Virus record (IMG/VR): IMGVR_UViG_3300031565_000252
Coordinates: 1 to 29,306 of that record
Source of the DNA: a virus
DNA length: 29,306 nt
Strand: one strand, 5' to 3'
Part shown: positions 27,198 to 29,306 of the stretch, piece after piece
Numbering within the stretch: the first letter of the stretch is position 1
How the letters are laid out: each line of letters opens with the position of its first letter
Notes under the pieces: model-generated
The model's database searches: none
The model's input: only the letters and a program-made list of their open reading frames with translations
Told to the model about the DNA's origin: nothing
Position numbers and translations under genes: made by a program

Positions 27198-27413
27198 ATG
27201 GCAAAGACACAGATAGTTGAGTTGTATCGCAAATTAAGCAATAACGAATGTTGTTTGTGGTTTTATGAAGATGGCGTCCCGCTTAAAACTGAATATTGCT
27301 GGAAAGGCTTTAAGCGAACCAACCCTGTGCTTTGTCGAAATATGCGCCCTGGACAAAACCGCAAGCTCAAACGAACACAACTCAAAAACGGATTCAAACT
27401 GGAGAGATTATGA
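27198..27413 (+). CDS. Small basic hypothetical protein
   Basis: 71 residues: MAKTQIVELYRKLSNNECCLWFYEDGVPLKTEYCWKGF then a Lys/Arg-rich end (RNMRPGQNRKLKRTQLKNGFKLERL). Three Cys in the first half. One base separates it from the winged-helix gene and an ATGA overlap joins it to the next. The basic tail suggests nucleic-acid contact. Family not recognised. Confidence 0.6.
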   Translation: MAKTQIVELYRKLSNNECCLWFYEDGVPLKTEYCWKGFKRTNPVLCRNMRPGQNRKLKRTQLKNGFKLERL

Positions 27414-27712
27414 AAAAGAAAACAGCAAAGAAAAAAGCCAAGAAAACAGCCAAGAAAAAAGCCAAGAAAACAGCCAAGAGCAAAACAAAATCAAAACCAT
27501 CAAAGCGTAAACCCAAAGGTCCCGTAGGTCTGCACGAAAAGAAGCTACAGATAATGCGCGAGGCGCAGAGAAGGAGAGGAATCAAATACGAGATAGTAAA
27601 TTTTGAAGGCAGTAAATACCAAGAACACCTCAGAAAGAAGGGATATTATGGCAAAGAAAAAAGCCAAGAAAACAGCCAAGAGCAAACCAAAATCGAAACC
27701 ACCAAAGCGTAA
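27410..27712 (+). CDS. Histone-H1-like Lys/Ala-rich protein
   Basis: 100 residues from the ATG at 27410 (ATGA overlap). The N-terminal 38 residues are tandem KKAKKTA units (two 24-nt DNA repeats) ending SKPSKRKPKGP, like the Lys/Ala tail of histone H1 or bacterial HU-like basic tails. A short helical part follows (LHEKKLQIMREAQRRRGIKYEIVNFEGSKYQEHLRKKG). The last 21 residues (KEKSQENSQEQTK...) are an out-of-frame reading of the next gene's basic tail and may be read-through without function. It probably coats or condenses DNA non-specifically. Confidence 0.65.
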   Translation: MKKKTAKKKAKKTAKKKAKKTAKSKTKSKPSKRKPKGPVGLHEKKLQIMREAQRRRGIKYEIVNFEGSKYQEHLRKKGYYGKEKSQENSQEQTKIETTKA

Positions 27713-27713
27713 A
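27428..27713 (+). repeat. Lys/Ala-tail repeat shared by two genes
   Basis: A 24-nt unit repeats at 27428-27451 and 27452-27475. A block of about 60 nt starting at 27452 recurs, nearly identical, at 27654-27713. The second copy lies in the next gene's N-terminus in its own frame, so a basic tail was copied onto a second, unrelated protein. Confidence 0.82.
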
Positions 27714-28337
27714 ATCAATCCGAAATTATTGTTACTCAAAAAGATTAGTCGCATAAGAGCGCGTGTGCCCCAGATAGAGCCGACCGGAGAATGTATTGAC
27801 CCGGATACGAAGGAAGTCATGTTCAGGTTCACCGAGGCGCAGTACGTCTTTGAAATCTACCTTGACCAATGCGCCCGGGAAAAACTCATCTTTCGGCCCT
27901 ATGTGGATGAGCACATACAACCCAAAGCAATCGCAGTCGGGAATATGCCCTTATTGTTAGGAACATTCTGCATTGAGGATTTGGAGACAGGGGCCCGGCT
28001 GGTAGGTTTCGGCTCAGGGATGGGCAGAAATCTCGATTGGTCAGCCAACACAGCAGGCACACGCGCTCTTAAACAATTTCTCTTAACTACTTTCGGGGCC
28101 ACCTGGAAGGACCCCGAAGATACAAAGAACGCCAGAGAGCAGCTAAAGGAGGAAGTCAAGAACGAACTAATAGCCGATGGCACGATGAGCGCCATTGATG
28201 AACTTAAAAATTTTTACGGACAACAATTTGAAAGGAAAAAAGATGATTCCCAAGGAAAAAATCCCCCAGACAGTAGACGTCCAGATAGTAAGAAAGCTCG
28301 AACAGGAAAGAAACGGGACAATCGGCGAGGCAAATAG
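27648..28337 (+). CDS. ERF-like single-strand annealing protein with basic tail
   Basis: 229 residues from the ATG at 27648 (GAAGGGATATT upstream). Residues 1-25 are the Lys/Ala tail shared with the previous gene. A beta-rich core (about 35-120) leads to ETGARLVGFGSGMGRNLDWSANTAGTRALKQFLLTTFGATW (about 110-152), where the G.GSG...D...NTAGTRA.K..LL.TFG pattern resembles the ERF/Sak-type recombinases that anneal complementary strands. The C-terminus is disordered and basic (PDSRRPDSKKARTGKKRDNRRGK). It overlaps the next gene by 95 nt. It would recombine or repair phage DNA; assignment by pattern only. Confidence 0.62.
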   Translation: MAKKKAKKTAKSKPKSKPPKRKINPKLLLLKKISRIRARVPQIEPTGECIDPDTKEVMFRFTEAQYVFEIYLDQCAREKLIFRPYVDEHIQPKAIAVGNMPLLLGTFCIEDLETGARLVGFGSGMGRNLDWSANTAGTRALKQFLLTTFGATWKDPEDTKNAREQLKEEVKNELIADGTMSAIDELKNFYGQQFERKKDDSQGKNPPDSRRPDSKKARTGKKRDNRRGK

Positions 28338-28908
28338 ATTCAAAGTAACGTGTTCAAGAGATAACGACCGCGCCGATACGGTAATGAGAAAGCTCACTGC
28401 CATAATCAAGATTATCAAAAACCGATTCGCTCCCATTGAGGCAAAGCAAAATGAAGCATTGCGACAGATAAGAGAGTTAAAGGTCGATATGCTCGCGCCG
28501 GTAGAGGAAGCGAAGCGTAGTTTAGACCTCAAAAAGAGAGAATGGCGAGCTGAGAAACAGCAAGCTATTGCCAAGATAGAAGCCGAGAACGCCGCAAAAC
28601 GGCGGGAACGCGAAGCCCTTGAAACAAAACACGCCAAGGTAGGCCACGAAGTTCCTGGTCCCGAACCTGTAATCGAAAAACCAGCTCCTATCGAAATGGT
28701 GGACGTAACCAATTACCGGGTATCGTGGAAACCTGTAATTATTGATGTGTGGAAAATCCCCGACGAATATCTCGTATTCAATGAGGGGGCTATCCGGGCC
28801 AAACTACAAAAGGCGATAACCGCAGCCCCAAAGAATGAAGACAAAGAGCCTCAAATCGAAATCCCCGGCGTCAGTATCGAAAGAACAGAAACGGGTGTCT
28901 ACGCTTAA
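28243..28908 (+). CDS. Coiled-coil protein linked to the recombinase
   Basis: 221 residues from the ATG at 28243 (GAAAGGAAAAAAG upstream); the 28195 start is disfavoured. A mid-protein coiled coil (about 45-135, with AKRSLDLKKREWRAEKQQAIAKIEAENAAKRREREAL) is followed by a small conserved-looking domain, VTNYRVSWKPVIIDVWKIPDEYLVFNEGAIRAKLQKAI, ending in IEIPGVSIERTETGVYA. The W...I.D..KIP.EYL....I...... IPGV pattern is typical of phage proteins encoded beside single-strand annealing recombinases. The 95-nt overlap with the recombinase gene suggests co-regulation. Biochemical role unknown. Confidence 0.65.
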   Translation: MIPKEKIPQTVDVQIVRKLEQERNGTIGEANRFKVTCSRDNDRADTVMRKLTAIIKIIKNRFAPIEAKQNEALRQIRELKVDMLAPVEEAKRSLDLKKREWRAEKQQAIAKIEAENAAKRREREALETKHAKVGHEVPGPEPVIEKPAPIEMVDVTNYRVSWKPVIIDVWKIPDEYLVFNEGAIRAKLQKAITAAPKNEDKEPQIEIPGVSIERTETGVYA

Positions 28909-28957
28909 TCGAGGGTGGTGGCGAAACTTCACCGCCCTTTATTTAGAAAGCAAAGGA

Positions 28958-29209
28958 ATGAATATAATAGAAATCGAGGAACACAAAAACGGCTTATTTA
29001 AGGCATTTTGGAGATACACCTCTGATTATAAAATGCCCAACGGATACACTAATGAGCGACACACAGACCGCCTTTTATTCGTTACAGGTGGTCACGTTGG
29101 GGATTTTCCTTCTGCTTCGCGCGTAGAGGCCGCAGTTGAAGCAGAAAGATTCCGCGAGAAACGTCCTGAAATACAGGACATTAAGTTTAAGAGTATGCAA
29201 TGCACTTAG
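28958..29209 (+). CDS. Small hypothetical protein, start uncertain
   Basis: 83 residues from the ATG at 28958: MNIIEIEEHKNGLFKAFWRYTSDYK...RLLFVTGGHVGDFPSASRVEAAVEAERFREK. Other in-frame starts are GTG at 28895 and ATG at 28835, both overlapping the previous gene and lacking a clear ribosome site. The upstream codons (GWWRNFTALYLESKG) look peptide-like, so the longer form is possible. No family recognised; mixed alpha/beta. It overlaps the last gene by 10 nt. Confidence 0.55.
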   Translation: MNIIEIEEHKNGLFKAFWRYTSDYKMPNGYTNERHTDRLLFVTGGHVGDFPSASRVEAAVEAERFREKRPEIQDIKFKSMQCT

Positions 29210-29306
29210 TGCCAATAAAACAGAAGGATGCTAAGGCTTTTGTCAAGGCTCATCATCGCCACCACAAGCCCCCTGTCGGCTCTATATTTCAAATTGCTTG
29301 TGCTGT
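29200..29306 (+). CDS. XF1762-like protein, N-terminal part (3' truncated)
   Basis: The first 35 codons to the window end read MHLVPIKQKDAKAFVKAHH followed by RHHKPPVGSIFQIACA. The HLVPI...A.AFV.AHHRHH.PPVG..F.IA pattern is that of the XF1762 family, small proteins common beside phage recombination genes and of unknown activity. The His cluster is a conserved feature of this family. It starts 10 nt inside the previous gene. Confidence 0.75.
   Translation, partial: MHLVPIKQKDAKAFVKAHHRHHKPPVGSIFQIACA

Noticed and set aside
27265-27510. 81-codon ORF with KSQENSQE repeats
   Set aside because: Out-of-frame reading of the Lys/Ala repeat; no start signal.

Overview
The window looks like part of the genome of a tailed, podovirus-like bacteriophage. 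It carries a scaffold, an N4-gp56-type major capsid protein, an SU10-type adaptor, a nozzle-like protein, tail-fibre-type proteins and a 1766-residue ejection-type protein in one co-directional block. Genes are tightly packed, often with 4-base ATGA or 1-base TAATG overlaps, have Shine-Dalgarno sites, and are accompanied by tRNA genes. No terminase, polymerase, integrase or classical endolysin is visible. The host cannot be named. A lipobox and signal peptide fit a bacterial, probably Gram-negative, host, but this is inference.

Layout. 1-1117: end of an upstream gene (portal is possible) and four small coupled genes, closed by a terminator. 1233-3845: scaffold, major capsid protein and a signal-peptide-bearing virion-cluster protein, then a strong terminator. 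3863-7084: a surface-modification cassette (membrane protein, GT2 glycosyltransferase, methyltransferase-GT9 fusion, Lys/Ala-rich protein). 7098-12937: adaptor, fibre-type, nozzle-like and small virion proteins. 12937-18237: the giant modular protein, whose middle modules are bounded by short in-frame DNA repeats. 18242-18825: the only convincing minus-strand unit, with two overlapping micro-membrane-protein genes behind a consensus sigma70 promoter and a separately promoted tRNA-like small RNA. 18826-21216: a PurD-like ATP-grasp enzyme, two small membrane proteins and a DUF6765-like predicted zinc hydrolase (a possible lysis module), then a terminator.

21278-22830 is the most unusual part. 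A sigma70 promoter leads into a leader with four complementary arms in A-B-A'-B' order. The second helix is an intrinsic terminator whose loop can pair with the 5' end of the same RNA, and a short hydrophobic leader ORF runs through it into the next gene. After three small genes comes an RNA island with four copies of a 13-14 bp box, each just upstream of a structured element: an unknown RNA, an initiator-like tRNA-Met(CAU), a tRNA(GAA) with an 8-bp acceptor and a 42-nt variable region, and another unknown RNA.

22842-29306 is an early/accessory block of small genes: Cys-rich proteins, a lipoprotein, two tandem YopX-like proteins and a winged-helix protein. It ends with a recombination patch: a histone-H1-like protein, an ERF-like single-strand annealing protein carrying the same basic tail, a coiled-coil partner, and a truncated XF1762-like gene. 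Several gene junctions here reuse the same short RBS-bearing sequence.
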